64,000 bases of DNA, taken from Adineta ricciae. Taxonomy: Eukaryota; Rotifera; Eurotatoria; Adinetida; Adinetidae. Below are positions 1-16,162 of the stretch, in pieces (positions within the stretch are counted from its first letter, which is position 1; each line of letters begins with the position of its first letter). The notes under the pieces were generated by a model. It was not told the DNA's origin. It was given only the letters and a program-made list of their open reading frames with translations, and searched no databases. Both the position numbers and the translations under genes were made by a program. The stretch is from contig CAJNOJ010000059.1 of NCBI GenBank assembly GCA_905250025.1, forward strand, positions 351,280 through 415,279. The letters run 5' to 3'.

Positions 1-2240
1 CGAATATTTCGGATCAGGAATCGAGGGTGGCAAACATTTACGAGTTATTCTTAGTACATTATGACGAGGAAACTGTTGCAAACAAAGATAAGTAAAAGAT
101 GCCGTTATTCTTCTGATCTTCAGCTAAATACTTGACACTTGCTTTAAGGGGATCATTGAGAATTGTGTGGGGAGATTGACTTGAATATACTTCATAATAA
201 CCAGGTCCTAGCAAAGCCCTGATATTTTGATTAAATTACTAGTAAATGAACCGTACCGGGAGTGCCCTTGGATGGGTTTTGACTGAACCGACTGGCTCTA
301 TTTGATAGTGTACATGCTCCCTAAATCAAAATTAGAACCAGTTTTCCATTGGATTTGAAAATTAGTTTGATGACGTTGACAAAGGTTGACTGTTTAACTT
401 TTAATAATGACGTGCAAATCTTTTTAGAGTACGTCTGTTCTTCATGTCGTGATTTTTACTTCGGTTCTTTAGACCTGCATGGGTTCATTCTCATGCGTAA
501 TTCTAAGTTCGACACACAATAGCGTGTTTTCCAAGTAATTCAATAAGACTATCAATGACTTCAGTTTACGTTTTGCTTTGATGTTTTTGTCATTAATATT
601 CTTAACATCAATAAAGTATTTGACCAAGTTTGAGCCATATACAAATAATTTTGTGAAAAGAATTAGCAATATAATGAGAAAATAATGATCAGGTTTTATG
701 GTGATAGATATCTCATAAAAAATCGATTAGATTTGTTGTTTAGTCAATAATTCGATGTGACAAGAATTAGAAACGCTTTTCCTGTCTCTCGAAGAACACA
801 AGCAAGAGATTCTCTATAAATCAAATCACACGGAAGATTATCAGCTATGTTTGACAACATAAGAGCTAAAAGTCTCTTTGCTCGCATACCTTAATCTTAT
901 ACAGCAGATCAAAGAAAGAAACTTCAATACGGATGTGCTTGAAGATAACTGTCATCAGCTCTGCACTGTTTTATCTTGCTGATTAATTATAAACTGTCTT
1001 CTTCTTTCAATAGAGAAAGAGAAACAAGCGTATCATTCTTTTTTCTTTCTTTTACTTCTCTCTTTCTCCCCTCTCTGTATTCTCCTATAAGGCAGCAGTT
1101 TCAAGAAAGACTTAGCGTTCATTTTTTCTTTTAAGGGTTGTATACACACAAAAACAAGTATGCTAAAATCAATGATTCTCATTCAATTTCTCTTGACGAG
1201 TTTCGTTGTGTTAATCGATGGTAAACCAAGTATTCTCGATGATCAGGTCACTTCTTCAAATGCAATGTTTCTGAAACCTAAAGCGAGTATAATGCGTCAT
1301 CTCAATCCGTTGAAACTTTTGTTTACAGTCGCTTATGTTCCTGACCGCAATCCACAATATTCAATCGAATGGAATCTACCTCTTTTGAAGACTATGCTGT
1401 TGGAAAGTTCATTTGTTACCGATGAAGATAAAGCTTTGTTCATCAATGACTTCAGTGAACAACTCTCGGATTATGCAAATTGGTCAGACGAAAAACACTA
1501 CGACTTGGAGCGTTTTACTGAGAAATATTTTAATATCTACAAATCCCCTGATACATTCTTGCCATTGGTCGATTGTCCTGCTTTAACTCATGCTCTTACA
1601 GATGCAATGATCGACGATCTTCAACCAAACATTGAGCAATCAAAACGAGCAGCTATACGTGCACGAGCAGTCGAACGATTATGTAATGCTGCATAAAATG
1701 CCTATATCTGAACTAAAATAAAATCTAGATGCTTTGATTTTCACCTGGTATGTGAAATAAATATTTGAAAAACAAATGACAAATTATTCATTTCATATGA
1801 AATGCTTTAGACAAAAAAAAGAACTTTTTTAATTCAAAATAAACGCGAAAACTAACTATATGAAGCTTATTTCCGCTCGAAAAAGACTTCATCAGTCAAT
1901 GTACGTATCGATGCAGAAACACAAACTGTTTTCTATTTGTCTTGAGTATTAAGAAGAAAAGAAAAGAACTTGTCACTCACTTTTACTTTTGGCGACGGAA
2001 GATCATAATAGCCAGGGCCAGGCTTCTCGTCACTATTTGAAACTTCACTGCGATTGGAAAGTGAAAGAAATGGCGCATAACCGTCTAATCAGAGTTATCT
2101 ATCGATTACGAAATGTCTTAATGAGATACTAAACCTTCTTGTTGTTGTTTTTGCCGGTGATGATGGTAAGCACCTGGTCCAACATGAGCGGGTGTACAAC
2201 CTACAGTTTGTCCCAATGTGCGCGGAGTACGATCGTACAT
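1..2240 (-). CDS. STPG2: STPG2-like sperm-tail PG-rich repeat protein, N-terminal part (continues past left edge)
   Basis: This minus-strand gene starts with ATG at 2240 and encodes a protein opening MYDRTPR, as I recall for vertebrate STPG2. Exon 1 is 2135-2240 and exon 2 is 1981-2084, joined in phase. The product carries sperm-tail PG-rich (SHIPPO) signatures: HVGPGAYHHH in exon 1, YAPFLSLSNRSE then PGPGYYD in exon 2, and LGPGYYEVY near 190-218. A short exon reading GACTLSNRAS lies near 289-320, and another readable stretch (RHNVLRITRKCLPPSIPDP) runs to the left edge; their exact splice sites are uncertain. STPG proteins belong to ciliary and sperm-flagellar microtubule structures. A long intron between exon 2 and position 320 contains a different gene on the plus strand. 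The rest of the gene is outside the window. The family call is well supported; the orthologue call rests on the N-terminal match. Confidence 0.78.
1160..1696 (+). CDS. Putative secreted protein, 178 aa, family not recognised
   Basis: An uninterrupted ATG-to-TAA reading frame of 178 codons. Residues 1-21 form a typical secretion signal: a short basic start, the hydrophobic stretch MILIQFLLTSFVVLI, and a likely cut after DG. The mature part is acidic and helical-looking with only two cysteines (in VDCPAL and RLCNAA) and ends in an alanine/arginine-rich helix. I recognise no domain. A poly(A) signal AATAAA lies at 1717-1722, shortly after the stop. The gene sits on the opposite strand inside a large intron of the STPG2-like gene, so it is a nested gene. 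Its length, signal peptide and poly(A) signal argue for a real gene; the function is unknown. Confidence 0.6.
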   Translation: MLKSMILIQFLLTSFVVLIDGKPSILDDQVTSSNAMFLKPKASIMRHLNPLKLLFTVAYVPDRNPQYSIEWNLPLLKTMLLESSFVTDEDKALFINDFSEQLSDYANWSDEKHYDLERFTEKYFNIYKSPDTFLPLVDCPALTHALTDAMIDDLQPNIEQSKRAAIRARAVERLCNAA

Positions 2241-3965
2241 CCTCAATGAAGCTTATCGATCTAAAGTGGTTGATGAGTACAGATTTGATTTGGACATGTC
2301 AGGTAGACGGTGGGCGTTAAGAAGATTAAATTCCATTACTTTAGAAATTTGAGGAAAGTCATGCCGATGAAATGTATTCTAAATTTTGAACTTTTACCCA
2401 TTATTAAGACATTTCTGGTGAGAGGGCTTATTATCGTCAAGATGTCATTTATTAGAGTACTATTTTCGACATGACAGAACTAAATATGAGCGATATTTTT
2501 CCGATCTATTATTAATCGGCATGTTTAAGAGGAGGAAACACTTGATTCAGTTCGATGTGAGAAAAATTTTTCTCGGTATGCTTTGAATGTATGGGACCAG
2601 TCCTAATCGATTTAATACAACCAAGTAGGCAACGTCGACTTCAATCTGTTCCGATCACTTCAGATGATGTTCATTAGAATGGATTATATTTTTCTTTATT
2701 TTTGACTTTCACGAATTGATTTCTCGATCACTCAATGTTCCTATTATATATCCTTTATTGAGAATACGCGCTTTCCATTGATATGTCTATCGAACTCAAA
2801 AGAAAACGTGCGATCTCCGTACTCACCCTCAAGTTAAGACTTCATCCTGTCAAAAATGCTCGATCAGTGTTTTACACCTTCGAATCCAAATTTAAACTAT
2901 AGCCTAGCATAATAATGTCGGAAAAAGCTTTTCTTCAGAAATAACTCATCTGTCCCTTTAACAGATAACGGAGTGACTAAGCATAAAACTGTTCTTGTTG
3001 TATACATACGCAGCGTATGGTTGGTACGAAATCGTGTGTGAGAAGTGAGCTGTTTATTAGAGATGTTCTTAAGACATTAATGCAAAAGTACTGTATTATT
3101 TTTGTGTTTCACACAGCAAAGGAATGAAAAATAACAGTAACTAATGCAATGTTAAGCCAGAATTCATCAAGTAAACAAACTGTTGAAGAATTTATTTTTG
3201 CTTTCGAATTTTTTTTTGGCTTATTGATAAACATATTCGCAGTTTAACATTTAATTTTTCAAATAAAAGATTAAAAAGAATATGCAGATCCTTTCAGCTG
3301 TCAAATGATTTGAATCAATCGATCGAGATGTGTTTTTGAAGTAACTATCGAAAATTGTGATATAATGAGTACAACTGCTGCAGCGTCATCTGCCAACTAG
3401 AGTATATGAGATGCCTACGATGCATATCAAAACAAAACTATAAACTCGTTGATGAAAGTAATTACAGTTATATGTCCTAATGTATCGTCAGATCATTCCA
3501 GCATTTCACGTCAGCCCAATAGGATCGTTTGAGATACTTGAAATCAACTACTGAATTCATACTAGATCACATATATGTGACTTTTTTAACTCTTGTTCAA
3601 ATCCGAATAGAACTTCTACGTTGGTTGTCATAACGATGTATGATGTGCATAAACAACCCGCGAAACTTGACATCTACATTTTCATTGGAGGAAATTTGTA
3701 CCAATGGAAACGTCTTTGATTATCTTTTTTCATTCGTTAAATCTTCCACCCTGTACTTAATACATTCTACTCTCTTTTTATTTTTGCATTGATATCTTTC
3801 ATAACCATTCAGGTCATTTAGCATATTCTATGTTTCGTCATAATTATTATTCAGACGATGTTCTTTCAATTTTAGATAGAGAAACTAGACTATGCACTGA
3901 GAAAGAACACGTATCTTTGAATTGAATTGATCTCTATCTCGTTTTCGTTTCTCTGATACACAATC
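2241..3965. other. Intergenic region between divergent STPG2-like and S6K genes
   Basis: About 1.7 kb of A+T-rich sequence lying between two divergently transcribed genes, so it should contain both promoters. I see no long open frame, RNA gene or repeat in it. The stretch just before 3966 is pyrimidine-rich and probably belongs to the S6K 5' leader. Confidence 0.5.
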
Positions 3966-6396
<2,431 letters not shown>

Positions 6397-9300
6397 CCTT
6401 GCGGGGTAAGATAGCCGTGGATATTTGATAAAAGAAGTTATACTTTTCTCCGCTATGCTTTCGTAGGTGCGACACATCGATATCCGATTTAGTATTTTAT
6501 TTTACTTTACTTTTTTTTCCGAGGAATAGAAAGATTGTTATCACTATTGTTGTTCCACACTGTTTTGTTACTCCATGTTTTGCTCTTCTCTTTCTACTCT
6601 ATTTTACCTCTTGTTATCAATGGTTCGGTATATTGCTATCTCCACTCACTTTTATTTACTTTCTCTTCCGAATCGTATCATTTCTTGTTTTGTTATTATG
6701 ATCACAATGAAGGAAAAGTTCTAGGTAATGAAACCAGTCTCTCCCTGATGCGAAATCATAGAATACCAATGCACACACGTCTCTAATTACCATTGTATGC
6801 ATGCTCATTCGTTTATTTTCTGTTTCTTTTTCTTGTTTTTCAATAACAAGAATATCGCGATGACCGTATTCTATATCTATTTATTTTACTAAAGAATCAT
6901 CTGACACAAAGAAAAAGAAATCGTCATAGATAAACTTTGGAAGAGCCGATAAACATGAAAGATATTGCAATGACAGCAAGAGATGGATAGATGTTTGACG
7001 AAGCGAGCTAGAAAGAAAAATGAGTAACAGATTTGAAAACGGATCAAGTCGAGGGTTATCTCAGGTCAACCATACACGTGACTAACTTTCTATCTCTCTA
7101 CGGGAAAAGATACATACTACAACGTAACGATTGCATCGATCACCCTGACAACATTCGACGCATGCCCAGTCTTCATACCAATTTCGCGTACAGACAGTTG
7201 CAAGTCCGTAAAGAACTAGCAATATTCAAACAGCAATCTAGATTTTAATCTGTTTAAATTCTATTTTCATTACGTCGAGTGCATGCATCACGTGTATCGC
7301 ATCCTTTAGAAATGTAATGTCGTCGTTCACCGCGTGGTGTCCTGAAATATTTCGTATTTATACTTTTCACCTGCAATCGATAAGCAACGTCACCATTCAT
7401 GAGGTGTTGTCCAAAGTATAAGGGTCGCACACGTATCTTAATGCCGTTGACACATTCTCACCGTTTTAATACATTTATCGTCATTACCTTCTTGTTGCTC
7501 ACAAACGTAACATTCCAGAGCATTCACCACTAATGAAATTTAAACTGTAGGGAAATAAAAGTCTATCGATCTACCTGTGTGACAGCAAATGATTATTATG
7601 AAAAGGAACCATAGGATAGGCATAGTGCTTTTGTCAGATAAGCAAAACGATGTCTCGAAATACTTAGTTGTATCAAATGAAACAAAAGATGAGTTGTTTT
7701 ATGCCATCCGCTGATCTTTTCAATAGGTAAGATTTATTGACAAATAAAGGTTAGTCGTATATGTAGACAGGAAGGTACAGATTAAGCGACATCTGTACAG
7801 CTATTTAAAAGTCAGGTTCATCTGATAGCATACTACATGAGTACATTTCCACATGAATCTGTTCTTTTAGCCCGACCAACTTAGAATTTTTGGCTTATTA
7901 GATTTTCTCGGTTATTTTCCAGGGTAAAAGAAATAGATATAGAAAGAACGGAATGAAAGAAATAGCGTTTAATTTCTATCCGTTGGTTGATTCTCATTGG
8001 AAGTATATATTGTACACAGCAGACTCGAAAATTCCATTTAATTTCGTTTATTCCATTATAACAAGCACGAAATAGTATATTTCTGTGTAGCGGATAGTCT
8101 GTTGATTTACCCAAGTAGTATTTCTCATCATGTATTACCAAGAGATAAACATGAACGTCGGATATTTTTACATAAAAGCGATATAAATCAATATCAAGTA
8201 ATGATATCATCAATCATATCATAAGAAATGAGAAGCGTTGAAAGTTTTACATTGAATGAATACTTTCTTGGTATCACAAACGAATGCAGACAGACGGATT
8301 CCTCGTTGGAAAACCCTGGAAATATTTGCTAACATTGCATTTCACATAGTCTTACCATTAATCCTAATTCTTGTTGATGATTATAACTCTCAAAGTGTCT
8401 AACATTCAACTAGACAATCACGAGAATTGCGTTCTTGAAAGTCATTTAATTCAGCACGATTTCCTACTGATGTAAATCTGAATATTCGAATATTTAAATA
8501 ATCTGTCGTCCAACTAGTCTTATGATTGATTGTTCGAAAAAAAAATATTCCGTTCGTATATTTCATAAAATATCTCATCTACTAGACGAAATAATCAAGA
8601 AAACATAGTCACATTCCATTTCCTGAGAAGAATATTTCATGATAACATACATAAATTAGCTACCGAATCGCTCTCATATATCATCGAAAACAATTCCGCT
8701 TAGATTTTATGTCAATGTTTGCTCAGATTAATTTACAAAACGTAGACAGCTATTCTGTTTTGGTAAACGTTCGCATAAATAATTCATCATGTGAAAATAG
8801 CATCAATTAGATTGAATCGATGATTTAATTCGATTAAGTGGCAATGCGTTAAATGAGCAATTTGTTCAATCATAAATAATGGTGAAAAAAGAAAACGAGA
8901 TTCATTGCCACTAGCATCTATATCGCCAGCAATGAAACATCTTCGATAATTAGATGGAATTCCAAGGACAACAGTGACAATTGTTAGCTTACACTTCATA
9001 GAAGATGGTTAATGTATCAATCGGAGTGACGCGAAAGAAACGAGAATCTTAGCCGATATTCATTCTTATGATCTAACATTAAGTATATGTCATTAAAATG
9101 ACTAACAGATCTGTCGGTTAGAATGTAAATATAATATGTCAATTTATTCTACTGTTATTGCGTTTTAAAGCAAATAAAATATGTTTGCATTTGAATGAAA
9201 AATCGATCAGTACATCAAGGATACCGAAGTAACTATCGTCGAAGAGATAGATAACTAACCAGATTATATCTTTCATCTGAGAAAAACTTCGACGAATGAA

Positions 9301-9645
9301 TGACAGACGTCAGCGCTGTCACATAGTACAGAACATATGTGTTCGGTAGACAATTGCACATCTACTATGTAATTTCTGTACACTAACAGATATAAACGGA
9401 ATAAACTATTCATAGCTCAAGGTTCGCTTCGTCAGCATCCATTCATAGCCAGAAAATATATACGCAATGACTTTTCCCTTATCTCTTTCCTGAAACTTTT
9501 TCTTCTTCTTTCGAGTATAAACATACGTAACTCTATTACCCTCAGGAAAAAAAAAACGAGAGATTAGTTTCTCCACCACAAACATATCCAGTTAGTACAG
9601 AATTTATACATATCATATCAAGTACGCCATACTCGTCTGTTTAAC
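6397..9645. other. Gene-poor region, 3.2 kb
   Basis: A+T-rich sequence between S6K and the next plus-strand gene. It holds only weak open stretches: about 109 codons on the minus strand around 7881-8210 and 70 codons on the minus strand at 8787-8999 (starting MKCKLTIVTVV). Neither shows a recognisable domain nor obvious splice partners, so I do not call them genes. No repeats, RNA genes or CRISPR-like arrays are seen. Confidence 0.4.
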
Positions 9646-10385
9646 ATGCATTCATTGTCATTAATCATTTTTGCTGTGGTTTTAATCATTGCATTACAAA
9701 CCTTACCTGCATCCGGTAAAGCTGTAAAATCAACAGCGGCGACAACCACAGTGGGAACGACAACGACGAAACTCGTTGTAGCTAAAGTTCCTGAAAAAGC
9801 AGGAGGTAAACCAGTTACCAAAGTTGTCAAGAAAAAGAAGAAATCAAACAAGAAAGCGTACGTATAAGGATGGCAATTTTATTTATGTTATATATTGAAA
9901 TGTGTTAATTTGAAGTGAAAAGGTTTCTTGGCCTTTTTTATTTCTAGTAAAAAACCAAAGCAAAGTCCATGGAAAGTGCCGGATGCTGATCAAAAGAAGT
10001 TATTTAACGATGTGAATATGTCACAGTTATATATTATTTAGTAAGACTTTTTCTCCCCTTGTTTAGTACAAAGCCATTCTACGCACAAAACTAACTGCTC
10101 GTGTTCAAAACATTTCTGCAACATATCAGCTCGAACCAGCTAAATATGGTTTGCAAACAATTGAAAAGACAGTTCTACATCATTTCTTAGTAAGTCACAA
10201 AATGCATCATAGTGCACATGACACAAAAAGATCGCTTTTCGTTCTAGATAAAATTACCCGATTCGAAATACGCTCACGCTGTCATTTGGTCAGAAAAGGA
10301 CGCAAAGAAGCCGCTTGCAGTAAATGAAAGTCATGCATCGATTAAACGTACAATTTATGATAATCTTCAAGCAGCTGAAGCCTAA
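9646..10385 (+). CDS. Putative secreted lysine-rich protein, 178 aa, family not recognised
   Basis: Four exons (9646-9857, 9948-10011, 10067-10189, 10248-10385) give 178 residues in frame. The protein starts with a strong signal peptide (SLIIFAVVLIIALQTLPASG), followed by a threonine-rich linker and a strongly basic block (KVVKKKKKSNKKAKKPK). The C-terminal half looks folded, with NISATYQLEPAKYGL, KLPDSKYAHAVIWSEKD and NESHASIKRTIYDNLQAAEA. I recognise no family. The second intron uses a weak donor, GTGAAT; reading through it instead meets a stop within 12 codons, which supports the splice. A nonspecific DNA-, RNA- or polyanion-binding role could be imagined from the lysine block but is not shown. 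TC- and GA-rich 3' flanking sequence follows. Confidence 0.6.
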
Positions 10386-12838
10386 AGGACTTCATATATT
10401 TGCTAAAATAAAAAACAGTGACATCGTTCTATTCTTCCCTATTTGCGCTTTTCCCCTTATTTCCACATCTACACACTATATTTTCTCTTTTCTTGCGTTT
10501 GACACACTCGAATTAGAATCGTCGTTGGTTCTTTTTTTTTGCGCTCTGGTTTATGTGTTCGGAAAAGAAAGAGAAAAAAAGAGAAATGAGCACAGTGCTG
10601 TTGTAAGTATAGAGAAGAGAACTTTTTTTTCTTCTATGGAGCAGTGCCGTAAGAAAAGAATCCTGATGTTGTTATATGAGAAGAAAAAAAAACGTTGCTA
10701 GCACAAAAATGGAATGAGTTGTTGGATGATCAAGGGAAAAGAGTAAGTCGTCGCTGAATAACAATCACATGATATTTCTCGAAAATACCTACAGGTAAGG
10801 TACAAACGCGTATGCCATCAAAGGCGACCAGTCTTCTTTTTCTGTTCGCTTGATCTCTTAACTTGACAGATCAACAAATAATGACTATCCGAGACAAATG
10901 GCAACGGAAATCACCAGGCAGGAAATGGATGGGAGGGCATCTGTAGATCGAGAAAACAAAAGAGAATGCACCGTTGATGATGAAGATACAAGAGCTCGAA
11001 GGCAAAGAAAAACGGCTTGAAAAGATGATTTAATGATTTTTTCCCCTCATCTCTACATAACTATTTCGACTTTCACGACGATCAATAACATCGAATACGA
11101 GGAAAAGGTCAATATAGTCTTGCCGTTCTTTTGCTCAGCGGTTATTTGAGTCGACAAAGGTAATTCCGAGCTCAATTGACACTTTTTTCACAACTGCCTG
11201 TCGAGGTGAAGAAATAAGAAGCGGTTTATTAGATTTTCAATTGTGTCAAAGAAAAGTTTTTAAAAAAACGAGGTGTTAAGTGTTTGCGCACAAATCACAT
11301 CAGCACACACACTTGGGTATAAACGGCGATCTTTCGTTCATTTTTCTTCAGCTTATGCTCATCAGTTTGGAGTAAATCTTCGATGTTGTTAAACTATTTG
11401 TCGTCGATCTGATCGCTTCATCTATTTCAGCAATAGCACATAATCGGAACTACTTAGAACAAATTAACATTTTTTTCTCTATGTTCCTAGTCTCGTATTC
11501 GTCGTTTTCTCTTCTGTTCTCTATCGCGCTTTCTGGCCAAGTCGAATTCGATTAGGATCTGAACGTTGACTACATAGGCCCGTTTTTTTAATTTCAGCAC
11601 GAACAGGCCATCCATCCTCGGAGAATAGCTCGCCGTCGCCCGTTGTCATCATTGTTGTTTCTCTTATGCTTGTCTCTTTCTTGCAGTCGCGCGCGCGCAC
11701 GAGTGCGTTGCTTTCTTCTTTACTGACTGTAATAAAACGTAAAACCATAGAATGCCATTGTTTTGTTATACTTCTGTGTTCTTGCCCTAACTAGCTAACT
11801 GAATGGAACACATGCATGTGACAATTCTATTCAGACTTTGTTCGGTGTTGTAGTATTTCTGCGTTCTACTTCAACATCATTCATTAATTTTTTATTGATC
11901 ATCTTCTCCTCCTGGTCTTCAACTTGTGTTCTACCCCTATTTTATTCTATCACTTCTTTTTTCCCTTCTCTTTTCGTTCAGCATTGTTATTCTTTCACTC
12001 TCTCGTTTTCCATCAATGAGAGTAGGGTAGTTGGGTATGCATTGCTCTTCATATGCACGTCCTGTCTGTGTATGTGTAGCCATTAGAATCTAATAATTGT
12101 ATTCCGCTTTGAATTATAGATCTGCAGGAGTACAACGGACAGAAAAGAAATACTAATGTAAAACGCGATAAAAGAAACAAAACATAATCGTCTCTTGAAT
12201 TTTTTTTTTCACATCGATGTTTAGATAGATTTACAGTTTGCTTTGTTGCGTTATTACATCGGATGGATCCATGTATATATGTGTGAGCATTCTTGTGTCG
12301 TTATTAGACAGAGATACCACTTGAAAGTCAATTTGTGAAGAAGAAAAGAGAAGATTGCGTGTCTATGATCATAAAGTGAAGGGAAGACTACGACGGAGGA
12401 GAGGAAGGGGAAAGAGGGAAGCTGCAGAGAGGGACAGATCGTTTTTTTTCTCTCTCGTTCATCTTCTTCTTCTGTCTTTCTTCTATTATCTATTCGATTC
12501 CGAGAGTGCGACAAAATGCAAATCAAGTCACGTTCTCCGAATATTCATAGCTGAATGTCGAAACAACTGAACTAATTGTTTTCACTAGAACTTTTCTCCA
12601 AATCCATCACAAGTATGATTTTAACTAGCCGATTCTTCCATTTCATTCGAGTAGTAACATGATCAGGAAATATTTGACAAGAAATAGTATACAATTTCTG
12701 CAAATAATAGATCACCATGACTTTCTCGTGCATTTGTTTTGTCGGCATCCATGCCGATCAAATAATTTCTAGTGAGATGATAGATTAATCTTCTCTGTCA
12801 GTTAGATCGAATTCATCTCGAAATATGAATATGACATA

Positions 12839-13059
12839 CGTCGTTATTAAAATATATCGATCGATGAATTCTAATTGAGGATTGTCGAAATAAACTTCCG
12901 TCATCTTTTGTATTAGCAATTCATTCATATTGACAGTAAGCTCTCTCTCTCTCTTTTGCGCGTTGGGGAAGAAAAGTTTGTCACTCGACGAGATCAAAAC
13001 TTGCTATTAACTTATTCAAATGTTAAGCAAATATTTAGTTCTTTAGTTACAAAACCATC
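12839..13059. repeat. First copy of a perfect 221-bp direct duplication, left of the N
   Basis: The segment starting CGTCGTTATTAAAATATATC and ending AAAACCATC is repeated, with no difference I could find by eye, immediately after the single N at 13,060. It includes a short CT microsatellite and no gene. The simplest explanation is that two contig ends overlap here and were joined with an N instead of being merged. Confidence 0.95.
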
Positions 13060-13060
13060 N
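13060..13060. other. Single-N assembly join between identical contig ends
   Basis: One ambiguous base separates the two identical 221-base copies, so this is an assembly mark and not biology. True sequence most likely contains one copy. Confidence 0.93.
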
Positions 13061-13281
13061 CGTCGTTATTAAAATATATCGATCGATGAATTCTAATTGA
13101 GGATTGTCGAAATAAACTTCCGTCATCTTTTGTATTAGCAATTCATTCATATTGACAGTAAGCTCTCTCTCTCTCTTTTGCGCGTTGGGGAAGAAAAGTT
13201 TGTCACTCGACGAGATCAAAACTTGCTATTAACTTATTCAAATGTTAAGCAAATATTTAGTTCTTTAGTTACAAAACCATC
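13061..13281. repeat. Second copy of the 221-bp duplication, right of the N
   Basis: Identical to 12,839-13,059 base for base as read by eye. After 13,281 the sequence becomes unique, exactly where the first copy meets the N, as expected for an unmerged end overlap. Confidence 0.95.
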
Positions 13282-15114
13282 ACAATCGAAGTATGACTTG
13301 AAGACGATGATCGTGGCAGATGTAGTGAGCTTTTCATCTGGAGAAATATATGACGAGATCTGAACCTGACATCGGTGCAGAGGATAAGGTTTTCCGAGAG
13401 CTTTTCTTACTTCATCTGAAATTATTCTCATTATAAACTGAGAACACCAACTGATACTTGATGATAAAAATTTGACCATGGACGATGCGAAGAAATAATT
13501 TTTCCTATTGAATGTCTTGAGAATCCGTTGGAAAGATCTTTATGTACTGATTGGTAGCGCCATCTAAAGGGATTTATTACAAATCCCAGGACGGAAATGT
13601 TTTTCTCTATTAATAAATTGTTGAGTCGAAAAGAACGTTTATTTTTTAAATCTTTCCGCAAAGAAGAGAATTAGTTTCTCTTTTCCTTGCTTGTTAATTA
13701 CATATACACTGGTAGAAAAACAATCGATCGATTGAGCTGGTTTTTCACAATGTAAGAAGAGAAGTTCTCTCTCTATCTAACAGATTCGCGCAGTAGTTTT
13801 CTATGTCAATGTTCTCTAATCAATGAAAATAAATTAGCCACAAGTGTATTTCTCATTGTGTAAATTTTTTCTTTTTTGAACATTAATCGGAAATGGAAGG
13901 GATTATGTGCACGCATTCTCAATTCCCCTGTTCATACACTTCGTTATTAAGGTTTCTTCTTCTTCTTCTTCTTAGTTTTTTTCTCTCTTCGCTGTATTAT
14001 CAACATTGTCCTTGCCAGCTGGAATTGTGAGAAGAAAGATAGATTCATTCATTGCGAGAATCGACGATCTGTGACATACATCAACACACATTAATCGAAT
14101 AGCGAAGGATGTCGAACGAACGGAGAGCGTTACATCGTGTCATTGTCAATTGAGAGAATAATCGATTTGCAAGATAACAACAACAAGTAGGAAAGAAAAA
14201 AATGCTGTTGTTACTTGTTTATTGTTTCTTTCTTTTTTTTTCCATTAATATCTAAATATTGTTGATGGGTAGGAGGGAAAGAACGATCGTTCGCGCTCAC
14301 TCAGTACCTTGTTGATGATGTGAAAAAGAAAGAAAGAAAGAAGGAAAGAAAGAGAAAACGGACAGAATGGATGGATAAATGTAAGAGAGCAAAGCGTTTG
14401 CTGTAACAACAAGCTGGCATACGCATTCATACATGCTCCTATAACAACAACAGCATCAGAAGCGACGACGACGAAGCAAAAACAAATGTAAAGAGAGAGA
14501 AAAAAGAATGTTTCCTACATTCCTTCGGTTTTTTCCTCTTTCTCTCTCTCTCTCTTAGACCCTTCGCATTTTTTTTTCTTTCTTCATCTAACAGTAGAGG
14601 AAAAAAAACGCTTGATGATAAATGAATTTCTTCGAGTCTATCCCGTCGACGTGCTGCACACACATAACATACCATACTATCCAAAAAAGAAAAGAAAAAG
14701 GAAAAGAACATCGTTTCGCGTCTTTGCAAAGAAGAGAAAGAAAGAAAGAAAGCAGGAAATCTATTTTCATGCCCCGATGGACGATATGTGGTTCTGTCTA
14801 ACTCCCTTCCCTCACTTTCTAAACGCGTGTACGCAGGTGTCTTTATCGACAGTCTTGTTAAGGCGAAGAAGGACAAACAGTAATACAATCCGACATGTAT
14901 AATCGATGACTATGATTTGTCTCTTGCGTTGATTCTTCTATGTTGTCGATATTTCTTTCTCCATTCTTCTAGATCTATTTTCTACCCAGAAGAAGTTTTT
15001 TTTGTCTTGTCATGCTACTATATCATCGGTCAATTATATTTGAAATCGAACAAAGAATATTAATCTTATTAAAAACAATGACATCATCTTTCTTTTCATC
15101 CTGATGGATAGATC

Positions 15115-16161
<1,047 letters not shown>

Positions 16162-16162
16162 N
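16162..16162. other. Single-N assembly join inside an exon; chimera point
   Basis: The base before it is in the calcineurin phosphatase domain, the base after it is in a TMEM26-like membrane protein. No overlap is visible here, unlike at 13,060. Confidence 0.9.

Larger units (their letters stand above)
10386..15114. other. Gene-poor, low-complexity region upstream of calcineurin A
   Basis: About 4.7 kb with no convincing gene. It is rich in pyrimidine and purine tracts (for example around 12,400-12,480, 14,320-14,350, 14,480-14,570 and 14,690-14,750), which create meaningless long open frames with Arg/Lys/Glu or Phe/Ser/Leu composition. Part of it is presumably the 5' leader and promoter of calcineurin A. 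It contains the N and the duplicated 221-base segments listed separately. Confidence 0.45.

Noticed and set aside
7881..8999. Minus-strand open stretches of about 109 and 70 codons
   Set aside because: No domain, no join in frame between them and no ordinary splice sites; chance open frames in A+T-rich DNA cannot be excluded.
10386..10701. Open frame continuing past the secreted protein gene (LSFLAFDTLELESSLVL region)
   Set aside because: It overlaps the last exon in another frame and ends in Lys/Arg low complexity; probably untranslated 3' sequence.
14439..14902. Long overlapping open frames on both strands (up to about 149 codons)
   Set aside because: Composition is set by CT/GA tracts (Ser/Phe/Leu on one strand, Arg/Lys/Glu on the other), with no domain and overlapping frames on both strands; low-complexity artefact.
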